Assembly: GCA_947579665.1 (NCBI GenBank)
Contig: OX388348.1
Coordinates: 3,658,001-3,722,000, forward strand
DNA length: 64,000 nucleotides
Origin: Sympetrum striolatum
Lineage: Eukaryota; Arthropoda; Insecta; Odonata; Libellulidae
Direction of reading: 5' to 3'
The translations under genes were made by a program, and so were the position numbers. Positions 42,691 through 54,239 of the stretch are shown one piece after another. The first letter of the stretch is position 1. Every line of letters begins with the position of its first letter. The notes beneath the pieces are model-generated. The model searched no databases and was not told the DNA's origin. It was given only the letters and a program-made list of their open reading frames with translations.

Positions 42691-42695
42691 TTTTT

Positions 42696-42726
42696 ACTTT
42701 CTCCATATACGTAATATAGAGAAAGT
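42696..42726. repeat. 31-bp imperfect palindrome centred on TACGTA
   Basis: ACTTTCTC at the left pairs with GAGAAAGT at the right around CATATACGTAATATA. It lies about 90 bp from the GT microsatellite and may be part of the same dispersed repeat unit. Confidence 0.7.
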
Positions 42727-42809
42727 ATTGTATTCATGGAAAAAATCGACTTCGAGATTTCAACGGAAATACATGTCCATAGAACACATTTTGACCATTT
42801 TTGGAATCA

Positions 42810-42813
<4 letters not shown>

Positions 42814-42851
<38 letters not shown>
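42814..42851. repeat. (TG)19 microsatellite
   Basis: 38 bp of uninterrupted TG. The length suggests it is polymorphic. Confidence 0.97.
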
Positions 42852-42853
<2 letters not shown>

Positions 42854-42859
42854 CGCTAA

Positions 42860-43640
42860 CATAAAAACTATTTGTCGTATCAATACCAAACTTCATATAT
42901 AGCACTGTGGTGGGTGCTGTCAGAGTTGATTAGTTTTTATGATTAGTATTATCAGAATTATTTTTCCATTATAACAACATACACTAAGATTCTTTTTAAC
43001 ATTTTGTTACATTGTCGTTATTTATAGCTTTAGCCAAATATATTGATAATCATCATTAATCCTTACACTGAGTAGAGTTCATTCTCTTCACTCTCTTTCC
43101 AAATTTGATAATGTGATATATTTTATTGCATCCTTCCGTTCAAGTAGTGTGTCTTTGAATTGAAGCTCAATATGAATCTCCGAAGCCCTTTGTATTATTT
43201 ATTTACTCTCCACACTTTACCGAGCGCTTACTGTGGAGTAGAGCGATGATTCTTCCCGAGGGAAACTTACGACATTGCAAACCGAATAGCCCTGTTGATC
43301 AAACAGGACTGGCTCTCTGGGGACGGACGAGTTTCTCAAGACGCAGACCGCACGCATGGCTCTGGAGGCGCATTCTCCTTCAAGTGACCCTCAGCGATGA
43401 CTTGCGAAAGAGTCAATGTTCAAATGCATTCCCTCACTGGAATTTATTTATAGTCAAGTTCCTATTCATGTGCATCGTCTTCATTAGGATTTGTAGCTAC
43501 ACGGTGCTCATTTCATGCGTTGTAAATTTATGTCTATTATATACTTTAACTTATTAAAACTTTAAACTTGGGGTTAACTGGAGCCTTCATAGGCTAAACT
43601 TCGCCCATAAAAAGACGGCATTATTATTATTACCTTATTC
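42860..43640. other. non-coding; GC-richer patch and (ATT)n-tailed segment
   Basis: A plus frame of 103 codons (43246-43557) spans a GC-richer patch but is unrecognised. At 43560-43635 the sequence GCCCATAAAAAGACGG runs into ATT repeats, a tail seen on some LINE or SINE 3' ends, so a retroelement 3' fragment is possible. Confidence 0.35.
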
Positions 43641-43649
43641 CTGAAAAGG

Positions 43650-44690
43650 TTGAACATTTTTCACCGTTAAGAATTTGAATTACTTTAATTTTTTAAACGA
43701 GAGAGCACAAAGGTGAACCTATTTCTGCTTGCGACTTGCTTGCTTCCCTTATAATGACGTTTGAATAAATCATCCGGTGATCTAGTCTTTCAGCGAAACT
43801 GGTTGTCGGAGTGTTTCACATTGTGTAGCGTAGTAAATGCACCTATATGACTTTTGAAGTACTTGGTATGATCTACGTAATAATGTATAAAGCTTTCACA
43901 CATACCTGAGATTCTCTCTTTGGTGAGCTTTTCGAAACATTCTCTGTCATTTTAACTTTGTTTAGATCCGTTGGTTTGTTTTATATTGTTTAACCCTTTC
44001 AGCTGATTTTTTTCTATGAAGAAAATCTTATTTTAAATTTAATCGATGTTTCTTTAATTCAATTAGCAATGATATCTTATTGTGAGAATCCTTTGATACA
44101 GAATTGGCATAATATCAAAATAAAAGAAGCAAAACCATTAAGGTATATATAAAATTAATATGAGTAATATATAAAAAGCACTGAAAATAATGCCAAGTAA
44201 ATTGCGCGCAGGGTCTGATAGGGTTAAGAAAATTATGAAATATTTGTATAATAATTTAATTGCGTGCACTTTGGAATTTATTTTCAGTCAAATTAATATT
44301 CAATAGGTTGGAAAAGTACCTCATTAAATTACCTGGACATTAAATATATATTTTTCTGTAATAGAGAAAACCTGAATATTATTTTTTCTAAAAATGTCAC
44401 GAAGTAAGCGAAATTGAAACTCTGAGAACAAGATTCCAGAGATTTAAAAATGAAAATATTACCCTATTAACTAGTCAAAGTGCTCTTAAAGAATCAAAAT
44501 ACAGCTTTACAATCATACTAATCATCATAGTACAGTAGTAGGATATTCTATAAAGCAAAGTAAATTTATTCCATCTAAAACTAAGTAAAAAGATAACCTA
44601 AAAGGTGGAGTAAGGTACATAGAAACGAAGGAAATCAGGTTGATTAGGCACTTTTAACGAGCATCATCACAAGGTATAAAACTCATGTAT
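43650..44690. other. AT-rich non-coding stretch
   Basis: No frame above about 60 codons and no repeat was seen. Confidence 0.55.
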
Positions 44691-44697
44691 GCATGTA

Positions 44698-44835
44698 TCC
44701 TTTGGATGAAATATCTCTTGGGTGAAAAGTTGTCGGAAAAACACCTCCTGGTGAAAACCCTTTGGGTGAGCTGTCTTTGGGCAAACCGTCCCTTGGGAGA
44801 AATGCCATTGGTTGAAACGCTTTGGGGGAAAAGTC
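44698..44835. repeat. degenerate minisatellite, 15-bp period
   Basis: At least nine diverged units of the type CCTTTGGGTGAAACG follow each other. From 44758 five consecutive units are exactly 15 bp long (CCTTTGGGTGAGCTG, TCTTTGGGCAAACCG, TCCCTTGGGAGAAAT and so on); earlier units vary to 17 bp or more. Because 15 is a multiple of three, frames on both strands stay open and show five-residue periodicity that does not imply a protein. Confidence 0.8.
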
Positions 44836-44839
44836 AGGG

Positions 44840-45280
44840 CACTCCCTCCATTCATACTTGGAATGCCACAAATTGGAGAACTGGGTTATTTCGGAAGCAA
44901 AGAGAAGTGAAACATTTTACGTGCAAAAAAAATGTGCAGTGTTTGCTTTTAGCAGCCTTTCCGGGTAATTTTGAGTTAAAAGTGTAGGCTTCCGTGAGCT
45001 CCAATCAGAGAGGGGTCGTGTTAATTAGCTTCTTCAGGTAGTCTGTTTTAAACTCTCTTAAAAGGCGGATCAGCGAACCGTATCTCGACAGCGCTATCTG
45101 ATGGAATTATGCAGCGATCCCCTTGCAGCAAGTTTCCTCACAAGAAAACTCCGTAGACGCCGGCGCTTAAGTGACGGTCGCTGTTCTCACTTTGGATGAT
45201 ATCCGCCGAGGAGAGTAACTAATTGCATTTAAAAGGCGCGGTTCCCGAGATAAAGTGGAATATTAACTTGTGGTTTCACC
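44840..45280. other. non-coding stretch
   Basis: Nothing recognised. A moderately CpG-richer patch lies at 45060-45250. Confidence 0.5.
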
Positions 45281-45345
45281 GACTACGTAGCGGTAAACAA
45301 TTTATTCCAAGGTGTTAGTGGTATCAGGTTCGATTCCATTCCTAG
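45280..45345 (+). repeat. tRNA-derived SINE-like fragment
   Basis: The B-box-like AGGTTCGATTCCA (45328-45340) follows a weak A-box-like CTACGTAGCGGTAAAC at tRNA-like spacing. Degraded, short. Confidence 0.4.
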
Positions 45346-45630
45346 TTCTTTAAAAGACTGACTCATCTAAGTTCCACCAATCTAGGATATCATCTTCCGA
45401 AACTCACGGACCCAATCAAATAAAATGTTGCTTTCAATGTCATTGGTACTGAGAAGATCATATTAGCAAAGGATACTCTTTGAAAAATATCATATGGTTC
45501 AGAACTTTGAGACGAGGTAGATCACATTTTAACTGTAGTAAATAAAAAGTGAGATATCTGAGAGAAATCGACAAAGCGGTGCAAGAAATGAATCACTGAA
45601 ACGAATACTTATGCCTGGTATGATTTAAGT

Positions 45631-45941
45631 CAGCGGTGGTGAACCAATGGCACGCGTGTCAAAAGGGGTACCCGAGAGATTTTTTTTGGCACGCAGAACT
45701 CTCACAACACTATCTCTATTAAGTACATTTCACTCGAAAATTGAAATATTTTAAATATGCATGTTCATTAGTGATGCTAGTTAACGGTTATTAAAGGCAA
45801 TTCCGATATCTCAATCGTATCATTGACATTATATATTGTATATCACCATCTTCCTGAATAGTTTCGCACCACATTGGCACGCAAGTCCTTTTTACATTCA
45901 TGAAATATGGTATTCTCACTGCAAAAGGTTCGCCAACCTTC
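45631..45941. mobile_element. hAT-like MITE, copy 2 (311 bp)
   Basis: Same family and orientation as the copy at 37153: CAGCGGTGGTGAACC at the left, GGTTCGCCAACCTTC at the right, shared interior blocks (GGCACGC, GTTAAC, CAAGTCCTTT). Flanking ATTTAAGT and ATGTTAGT match at 6 of 8 positions. No transposase frame. Confidence 0.82.
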
Positions 45942-45949
45942 ATGTTAGT

Positions 45950-46695
45950 GATTTCCTCAGAGGTCGTTAAAAAGTGTTAGTTGTTGTGTATGTCTGTATA
46001 GAGTTACTAAAAAAATGTGAGCATTTCGTTCACATGTTACTGATTCAATCGTATTAATCATAAAAAAAATTGCTTTCTGGATAGATCCTGTGCTATTTCA
46101 TGGATCATAAAAGCGAAACCATTTATGAACTCCCTCGAGTCTCAATAAGCCATCGTTACAAAAAAATCAATCTTGATACAATAATTCAGTTACATAGGCC
46201 ACTTGTGTTAGTGTGCTAGAGCCACAAACCTAAGCTCCTGAGTGCGGTTTATTTTTTTCCCATAGTGTATTATGCAATTGTTATGCAATTTTTCCTGTTT
46301 TTGATTTGATTTTATTATTTTTCTTAATTTGTGTATAATACTGATTTTTAAATTCCATTGAATACTCATTGTCAGGTTTCCTTTACTTCTTTTAGCTTGT
46401 ACTATCAGTAGGTTTGCGCAGGTTTTTCTCACCCACCTTTTTTGCGGGTGTTTTCCTGCAGTGGATCTCTTTTTCTAATTTACCACCTTAGGTTTTTTTA
46501 CATCCACTCCTTATATAGTTTTCTTTTCTATTTCTATCCACCTAAACTAAACTTTTTTGTTTATAATATCGTTACCGAAAGGTTAGATGGAAGAAGAGAC
46601 TTTTCAGTCTCAATCTCGCCTTAATAAAGATCTTATAGACCTTAATAGAATTTTCTGGTCATAGAATGGCTGTGTGTCCGGCCAAGAGCAAAAAC
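45950..46695. other. AT-rich non-coding stretch
   Basis: A block near 46440-46475 resembles 27258-27290 (shared TTTTCCTGCAGTGG), pointing to an old dispersed repeat. Frames are at most 74 codons. Confidence 0.45.
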
Positions 46696-46697
46696 CA

Positions 46698-46721
46698 AAT
46701 TCATCATCATCATCATAAATC
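46698..46721. repeat. short (ATC)n tract
   Basis: Five ATC/TCA units follow GGCTGTGTGTCCGGCC; possibly the simple-repeat tail of a retroelement. Confidence 0.5.
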
Positions 46722-46724
46722 ATT

Positions 46725-49195
46725 AGTAATAGGAATAACACTGAGAAGGAAAAAATCATTCAGTTATTTATACGTTGAAGGATCTTTTCAGCATTAGTCT
46801 AATGCCGTTTTCTCCGTAAACTATTTCCTCAGAATTATTAAATAATTCGCCTCAATGATCATTATTCATACTCTCTCTTCTCCAAATACGCTGGGAAAGG
46901 AAAGCGTCGAGGAATGAAAGCAATCTTCGTTATTCAGAGCAACGCTTCGAGAGCTTATCACAATTCCCGAGCAAACAAACGAACTCAGTCGCCTTGGTAA
47001 CGAGTGTATCGCTCGTCAAGCCTCTCCTCCTGTTTAATAAAGTTATGATTGGGTGCAGAGATGCTCCGAGGAATAAATCCGTGGAAATGAGAGCGTATCG
47101 GCGATGTAATCGGATGACTGGAAGCGTTGGCTCACACTTGGATTGGCAACGAAGGGAAATAAAAGCGTTCTTGAAGCGATTAGGATCGAATTAGCGAGAT
47201 AAGAGGTGGGTAGCGTGGGAGTTACGATATCGTACGGGAAAAAATACTGTAGAGTTAGCTGATGTATCTCACTGGGTAACACCCACAGAAGTTTCTGTAT
47301 CGTAAATAGGGGGTATTTCGTATTCTAAAATGAGAAATAAGGAATGTGTATAGAATTATAGCTGAAATAAAATCTATATTCTGTAGATACCGAGATAAAT
47401 TTAGAGCAGAATATCATGGATATTTATATCGATTGATTGATTTGACCATTCAATAGTCGAGTTTAGGCCTTAGCGGGTTTCTCTTCCATATGACCTTTGT
47501 CAAATAATATGTGCTCATAAAAATAACAGGATGGTTGATTTTCGAAAAAGATCTGTAGCTGAGGATAAGCAAACTGCTACTTTATGAAAGGAACTCCCAC
47601 ATATAAAGTGGCAAGTCCCACAGATAAAAGAAGGTTTAAACAAAACTTTCTAAATCGAAGATTTAACAAGATAAGCAAAAATTTTAAAAGGTTCACTTCA
47701 AAAGTTTTGCGTAAAATTAGAGCAACAGAATATATGGACAATGAGCATAGATCTGTAAATTTTAGACTTTCTTTGCAGCAAAATTACATTGGATTTACTC
47801 TGTACCTAAACGTAAGATATACTTATTTTTGTAAAAAAATAGGTCAGTTCTTCTAATAAAAAGTTTATGTACTTTTTGTTTGATTTTATAAAATCAAATT
47901 GGAAATATTTCTTTTCCGACCATAAATTACCGAATGCTTTGGAGCTAAGGGAAGCTTTGGGCTAGTAAATGCACACTCTGTAATTGATAGAATTAATTTG
48001 TAATGCTCTTACTGTTAACCGGCAAGGAACAATTCAATCTTTCTATTTTCGGAAATGCCTATGAGTGCGCTTGTAATGGAGTCCATTGCAAACTTTTCGA
48101 TAAATGTAATCGTATAAATGAAGGTATACGCGACCCTATACTTTCGGCATTCTAGATGATGAATTTTCGGTATTTATTGTCCTCGCATATTTTCCTATGA
48201 ACGGATGTGTTGATAACTTTGGCTTTAAAAGGCAACCCGTCGTTCATTTCGTCGGCGTATTTTCGTCGGAAAATCCCGAAACACGTGAGTAACGAAGAGC
48301 CCTCGAATATTCATCCGAGTCCCGTAATCAGATTATTTCGAGTTAAAAAAAATGTGTGGAATTTGGAAATCCCGGGAGGCAGAACGACAGTGAACATTTT
48401 TGAGTGCGGGGGAGTTTTCACCCGGAAGTTGCGTAGGAGAGCATCCGATCAATTCACAAAATGCTATTTCGAGACGGAGTGACGTTAGAAGGATACAATA
48501 TGACGCACCTAAAAGGTTACTTTGCGCGTGGCACATCGACATAGCGTAAATTACTGCTTTTGTCGTTCTTTTCTGCGCTTCACACGCGGAAATTAATTGC
48601 GGCGCGGTTTACTGAAAATTCCTAAATTTTAATGATTTTGAGAAGAAAGATAGATTCCATTTGACTCTATAACCGATTGATTTTTAAAATTTCTAATTTA
48701 GAAACCTATATTTTGACCTAGTGCCGACTTTTATTTATTTATTCTTTTAATTAATTTATTTTTAGTCGCATCCCCCGTGGTTGGGTATTAGCGACCACCT
48801 TGTTACATATGACTTTTATTTCTTTATTGCTTTGACAAATCCTCACCTTACCGTACTTATAAAAATTAATTTTTATTTGAATCTTGTTGTGGAATATTGA
48901 TTCTTAAACTCTTGGTAAAAATAATTTCTGCAAACTTGAAGTTATCTTATCTTTTTATTATTACTTCAAAGAATTCTTCTTCTTTGGCGTAATACTTTAT
49001 CACAAGAACTAAATACTTATATTTTTAAATGTACTGTTGCGTATGAATAAACTCATTCGATAAAACACAGAAATCTGAACTGGGAATAGTACAAATTAAC
49101 TATCAGCTATTGATCGTATCGTCAGACGAATGCGTTTATTCAAAGATTATCTTTTAAGCACATGGTAGCAATGGTCAGCGCATTTATGAAAGATT
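46725..49195. other. AT-rich non-coding stretch with CpG-richer patch 48200-48550
   Basis: Largest frames are 91 codons (48207-48482 plus) and 90 codons (47584-47856 plus). Neither is recognised. The first lies in CpG-richer DNA and would be worth testing as an exon. Confidence 0.45.
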
Positions 49196-49202
49196 ATTAC
49201 TA

Positions 49203-49690
49203 ATGAGTTTAGTATGTTTTATATTATGCACAATACTGTATAATATACTTAAATGTAGTACTATATACAATACAATTTACAATATAAAACAAAAAGCAAA
49301 AAAGACAAGACTGAAAACAGAGAATATAAATTTTTATCAGCTTAATATTCTATGGAATATATGCACTACAATTAGAATTATTTTTATTTTTGGAAATGCA
49401 AACTACCCATTTTGGTCCTGCCAAACCAAATATGGTTAGTCGGCGGGTACCCATCTGGATACAAATTTTAATTTAGATTAGTTGTTTTTACAATATATAC
49501 AACACAATTTTACAACTTACTTACAAAAGTACAAATGCGATAAAAATAATAATATTGATAAATATACTATTATACTGATAATATTTTTTATACAATTTAA
49601 AACCAAACACAAAACATACAAAACTAAAAGATACAAAATTAGAAGATTTTTTTACAATATATACAAAGTTTATTCTAATTTGTTGTAATT
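49203..49690. repeat. low-complexity region rich in ACAATATA/TACAAAA words
   Basis: Words such as ACAATATA, ATACAA and CAAAACATACAAAA recur many times with no fixed period, especially at 49230-49300 and 49490-49680. Two lysine/tyrosine-rich frames (78 and 68 codons) result from this composition. Confidence 0.55.
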
Positions 49691-49699
49691 AAAAGGGTA

Positions 49700-50290
49700 A
49701 ATACGATGAGATGAAGTCCTACCGCGTAGATTGAGTTTACCAAATTAACGCTAATGAAGAAGATTGAGATAAAAAATGAGCTTGAGTTGCGGAAGAAAAT
49801 AATCATAGTAATGAAATACTATGCCGATTATTCAGAAGATTTTTACTTACATTCAGAGAAAATGCATAGTAGTTGAATATAAGAAATAAATTATATATAA
49901 TTTGCTTCCCTGTTATTTATCCCCCTTTTCAATGAGCATAAATTATACCGTTAAGTTCCCCGTTGCCCATATTTGCCATAGAAAATTGTATAATGGGTTC
50001 AATTCATCACATATTAAAGATAGATATTAAGAAGAAGAAATATCAACTATTTCACTCTAAAATTCAGTTTTATATACTTAATTTTTCAAGAGCATTCAAA
50101 CAAGCGATATTAATCTTGTATCAAATACAACTTAATGATATCTTTTATTACTGTATGTGCGTAAAGTGTCTCAACAGCCTTGTAAATAAGTACGCCAGAA
50201 TTTATTTTCCGGACGTTTTGTAAAATTTTGGTTCCTCTAATGTATTTTAACTTTCAAGAAACTTGAAATCCTTACAAGAATATTTGCATC
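49700..50290. other. AT-rich non-coding stretch
   Basis: One unrecognised 86-codon frame (49963-50223). Nothing else. Confidence 0.5.
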
Positions 50291-50299
50291 GTGATTGCA

Positions 50300-50800
50300 A
50301 CATCAAAAGCGAATCGTCCAGATAAATGCCGCCAGCGCTGGAGAAATTGCTCGGGAGGCACTCAAAAAAATATTGGGCGAACGCCCAGACGTTCATTCTT
50401 GAGGGAATCCTGCTAGATTCTCGATCGATTCTTGTCGTGTTTTTTTTCCGAGATGACAAGAATAGAAACGAAGGATCCCTCGCAAGAAACGTACAGCTTC
50501 ATTTACACGGAAGGGTGGGGGAGAACAAGAAATGGAAACTGTGAATGCCTTTTCTGGTCTCTGCTTTTGCGGGACTTCGTTGACTATTCTCGGCGGAAGC
50601 TCCTTTCTCTCCTCACTGTCAACCAGAAGCAGACAAAGGGGCATAAATATTTAACGATTCCGACCGATATATGTTCTCCGAAGATTCTCGAGGAGACATT
50701 CACCGCAGTGCCGGACTCTGAGCAGAGGAACGCGGAGAAAAAACGTTTATGTAAGAGGAGAATAAAGGAGGCGTAAAACAAGCGAGGCCATCAAGGAGGA
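50300..50800. other. CpG-richer patch of unknown role
   Basis: GC and CpG content rise above the flanks. Overlapping unrelated frames on both strands (114 codons at 50432-50776 plus; 83 codons at 50393-50644 minus) match nothing I know. Could be an exon, a regulatory region or a decayed element. Confidence 0.35.
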
Positions 50801-52270
50801 GAAAAAAGTTTACGACAAGTGGTTAGGATACTTGAGTAGATTAGATTTTCTCTACACTTGCTTCCTTTGTCGATTGGAGAGTAAAAGAGGTTTCTTATCC
50901 TTTATGTTGGTGAGGAGACAATTGAGTATTGTTCTCGGACGTTTGCAAAAAGTTGCGCTAGAAACTTAGATGTCTTCTGTGAGGCGTGTCTTGTGGCCTA
51001 AACAAATTAGCTTCTACGTGTTTTATATTTCTACGAGGCATCGCAATATCGCTGGCCATCACCTCTCTCTTCTCGTAATTTTACGAATCAGATTTCATTT
51101 GATCATTTGAGTATTTATGGTGGATTTATTTTAGTTTCTACTGGCAACGAAAAGAAAGAAACGGGATAAAAAGTTCTGTGATGGGCAAAGAATGAAGGTG
51201 GTTTGAAAGAAAAACTGGGTTTCAAATATGAAAGGGGTTTTTGCAAATGGTTTGGACCTGCGGATTGGAAATGCAGATGAGGATGAAAAATATCAAAATG
51301 TGGTGAATAAATCCCTGAAGGAAAGACATTTAGTTAATGAAGAAGAAAGATACACGGAAATGTATATGCACATATGTATTAAAGTGTCTCAATCGATACA
51401 AGGCATACGAATTTCACATTCAGTTAATTACTGCAAACGTATAGTGAAATAACTAGATCATCTTCATGTATGCAGAAGCACCCAGAAAAGTGCTAGTGTG
51501 TATCGGACCTGTTCTACGATTATTTCCACACTTCGATATAAAAGCGTTAACTTTTGTTAACGTTAACGCATAATTAATTTTTTTTAAGAAAAACATTTAT
51601 TTACTGTGCGTTGACATCGCATTATTAACATAGAAATTGTAAATAAGAAATATTATAATAAGACTGATTATTTTAAGAATTATTATTAAGAGCATTATTA
51701 TTAAACTACAAAAAGCTCCTTTCTACATTGCAACATTGTAGCTCCTGAGTATTTTTAGTCGTATATCATAATTGAAACGATTTAAATTATATCGTAGATC
51801 TATCATCATTATAATGAGTTATTATTTTTAAACTGTAGCCATATGTAATTTATGACTATCTCATATGTAAGAAGCAGTCGTGGCCAGATTCAGTTTTAGC
51901 TCTCTAATTTTCAGAACTTCATTCATTTTACAATATCTAAGACTATTTAGCATTTTACTTTTGAGGATTCTGTAGTAGACTGAAGAGAAAATAGCAAACG
52001 CTTCGTCAGTTAGTGCTTGATGATGTGCATATTGCCGCTTGTCACAGAAAATTTACTTTCTTGTTTCTGTTGGTGACTCTTTGATGTATGCGCATATCTC
52101 ATAAGTAGTAGATTTCGGATGGAAAAATGTTTTCTAGAGATTTTGCAATCCTCGAATTCGGTCTCTATCTCGAATTCGGTTGATGTCATTTGGAGACTGT
52201 TTCAACGCGGTTATTTCGTTTCGAACTCTTTTCTTTTGAATTATATCACTCGGTGGGTCCTGCGGAATTG
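50800..52270. other. AT-rich non-coding stretch
   Basis: One 74-codon frame, unrecognised. Minor direct repeat CTCGAATTCGGT at 52150 and 52169. Confidence 0.5.
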
Positions 52271-52277
52271 AGGGCGT

Positions 52278-52458
52278 AGAGATTTTGTCGCCCGGAAACT
52301 TTATCGGTTGGAGATTTTATAGCTCGTGTATGTTGTGGCGTGGGGATTTTATTGCCTGGGAATTCTCTGTCATTTTTTGTTTGGAGATATTTGTAGCTCA
52401 GTTTTCCTGTCGTTTGGGAATTTTTCGTTCATGGATATTTCTCTCGCAAGAATTGATT
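52278..52458. repeat. degenerate minisatellite, 16-17-bp period
   Basis: About ten diverged units of the type GGAGATTTTATCGCCT run in tandem: GAGATTTTGTCGCCCG, GAAACTTTATCGGTTG, GAGATTTTATAGCTCG and so on, most 16 bp and the last three 17 bp. An open 60-codon frame crosses it without meaning. Confidence 0.75.
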
Positions 52459-52469
52459 ATTTTGTAAAA

Positions 52470-53550
52470 TTTTCCGGAGGATTTCATATTTTTTCAGATT
52501 AGTTGCATGGTCATTTCCATGCCTGAAAATTCTACTCTTTTTCCTTACAATACTTTTACCTTTCTAAACTTGAAAATATCATTCGAATTTTTAATTTTTA
52601 GATTTTCTCTGTTAAATTTCGATCGATAATTTCTCAGAGTTCTATCTCATTTTTTCCCCAATGAATTTCAAACATTTTTGATCGCTTATCCATATTCTCA
52701 GTTGTGCCTTTTACCTTCTGTGCTGCTTTATATTGAGGTAACCTTATCTTGATATTTTATTTTTAGTACTTACATATTATTCTCCCTGTTCCAGTTCCTA
52801 AATTGAATATTCCTTTAAATAAAACTTTCTAGCGATTTTCAACTGAGATTCGTGTTGAAAATAACCCTTAGTGGTCTTTTCTGGCACACTTAAAACTATA
52901 TTTTATCTAATCTCGTTGCAGTATCTTAATGCCAATCTTCAGCACATTAAGATTAATAAATTAATTGATAAGTATTACTAACGTAGCATAATCTAACCCA
53001 TAAATTAAGGGACTAGTTTGCTGATATTCTATCGGAACTCCCATAAGACGAATAGTTTAAGTCTCTCTCTGAAGGTCAATTTCTTGTGTATAATATTTTA
53101 TATAACATATTTTAATTACTCTTTCTAGAATTTAACGCCAGAATATGCTGGAAATTTGAATATTCTATTCTGCATCCCTCATACCTTTCCGTACATAGGG
53201 CTACACTGAACACTCGATGAATCACGCAGCCAGCAATGTCTCCGTAAATAAGATAGCTCATCTTTCTACCAGATAATTGAGAACGTTTTTTGAAAAATGT
53301 TTTTATAAGTATTTATAGTTTAACCAATGTTATGGAAATAATAAGTTTGTAAACAGATAATGAAACTGTTTGTTACAAAATAACATGGTATAATTACGGT
53401 TTTAATAGTTTTCCTCATTCATTTCCTTCTCTTTGTATAAACAAAAATAACTTCTCAGCGATTTTCTTGAACTGGAATTGTCTGAATTGGCACCCCTTTT
53501 CCACGCACACCAATATTTGAGATCGGAGTTTATGTTGAAGGTTTTCGAAA
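52470..53550. other. AT-rich non-coding stretch
   Basis: Nothing recognised. Confidence 0.55.
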
Positions 53551-53559
53551 AGTTTTCCA

Positions 53560-54230
53560 TCCGATTGAAACCATAACCGCAGACTGTCCCGCGGGCCTTG
53601 CCTTGGACCCCAGCTCATAAACTTCTTGAACACAAGAGATGCGGAGTGATATCTCGATCGTTTCAACCCCCTGCGGATATCCTCCTCAGCGAGTTTCCCT
53701 TTTCACTGGAAGCATCTCGGAGCAATAATGGAGGAAGGAAGACTGCACAGGAAAATAAATAAAGGGAATTTCCGAGCCGCCATATTGATCTGGAGGGCAA
53801 AAAAGCGGGAGAAAAGGGTTAGCGGGAGGGGATGGCAGTGTCAGTCAAATCCCAGGCCAAAGAGGATGTTAGTAGGGTGTGGTGGGGTCGTAAAAAGGGC
53901 CGTTAGGGGCTTATTCCGGGAGGGTGCCACGCCCACTTTCCTACCTGCGGGATCCCACCTGCGAGATCGTGTTTCTCGCCCGCGGGAACTGATGGCGAGG
54001 AGCGCGTATATCGCCAGGCAACCCAATTTCCACTCCTTTTTTCACATTCCCCATTTTTTGCCTATTTTTACCCAAGTTCCTACGCCTTCCCTTTAATTTA
54101 ATCTTTTTTGCGGTGCTTTTCCTTTATGCGGATTTTCGGGTTCCTTCCTCCCGCTAACCTGTTTATCTCCGGTCGGCCATTTCCTCACTTCTCGCGTTGG
54201 AGCTGTGAGGGATGAATTGGAATGGGCGCC
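53560..54230. other. GC/CpG-richer patch of unknown role
   Basis: A plus frame of 122 codons (53728-54096) is Arg/Gly-rich then Phe/Pro-rich, with no known domain and no clear start context. The patch could be a regulatory island or exon-containing; unproven. Confidence 0.35.
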
Positions 54231-54239
54231 GATTTTGGG

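Noticed and set aside
44685..44987. Pentapeptide-repeat-like protein on the plus strand
   Set aside because: The five-residue period follows from a 15-bp minisatellite; the minus strand is open too, and the consensus of true pentapeptide-repeat proteins is not met.
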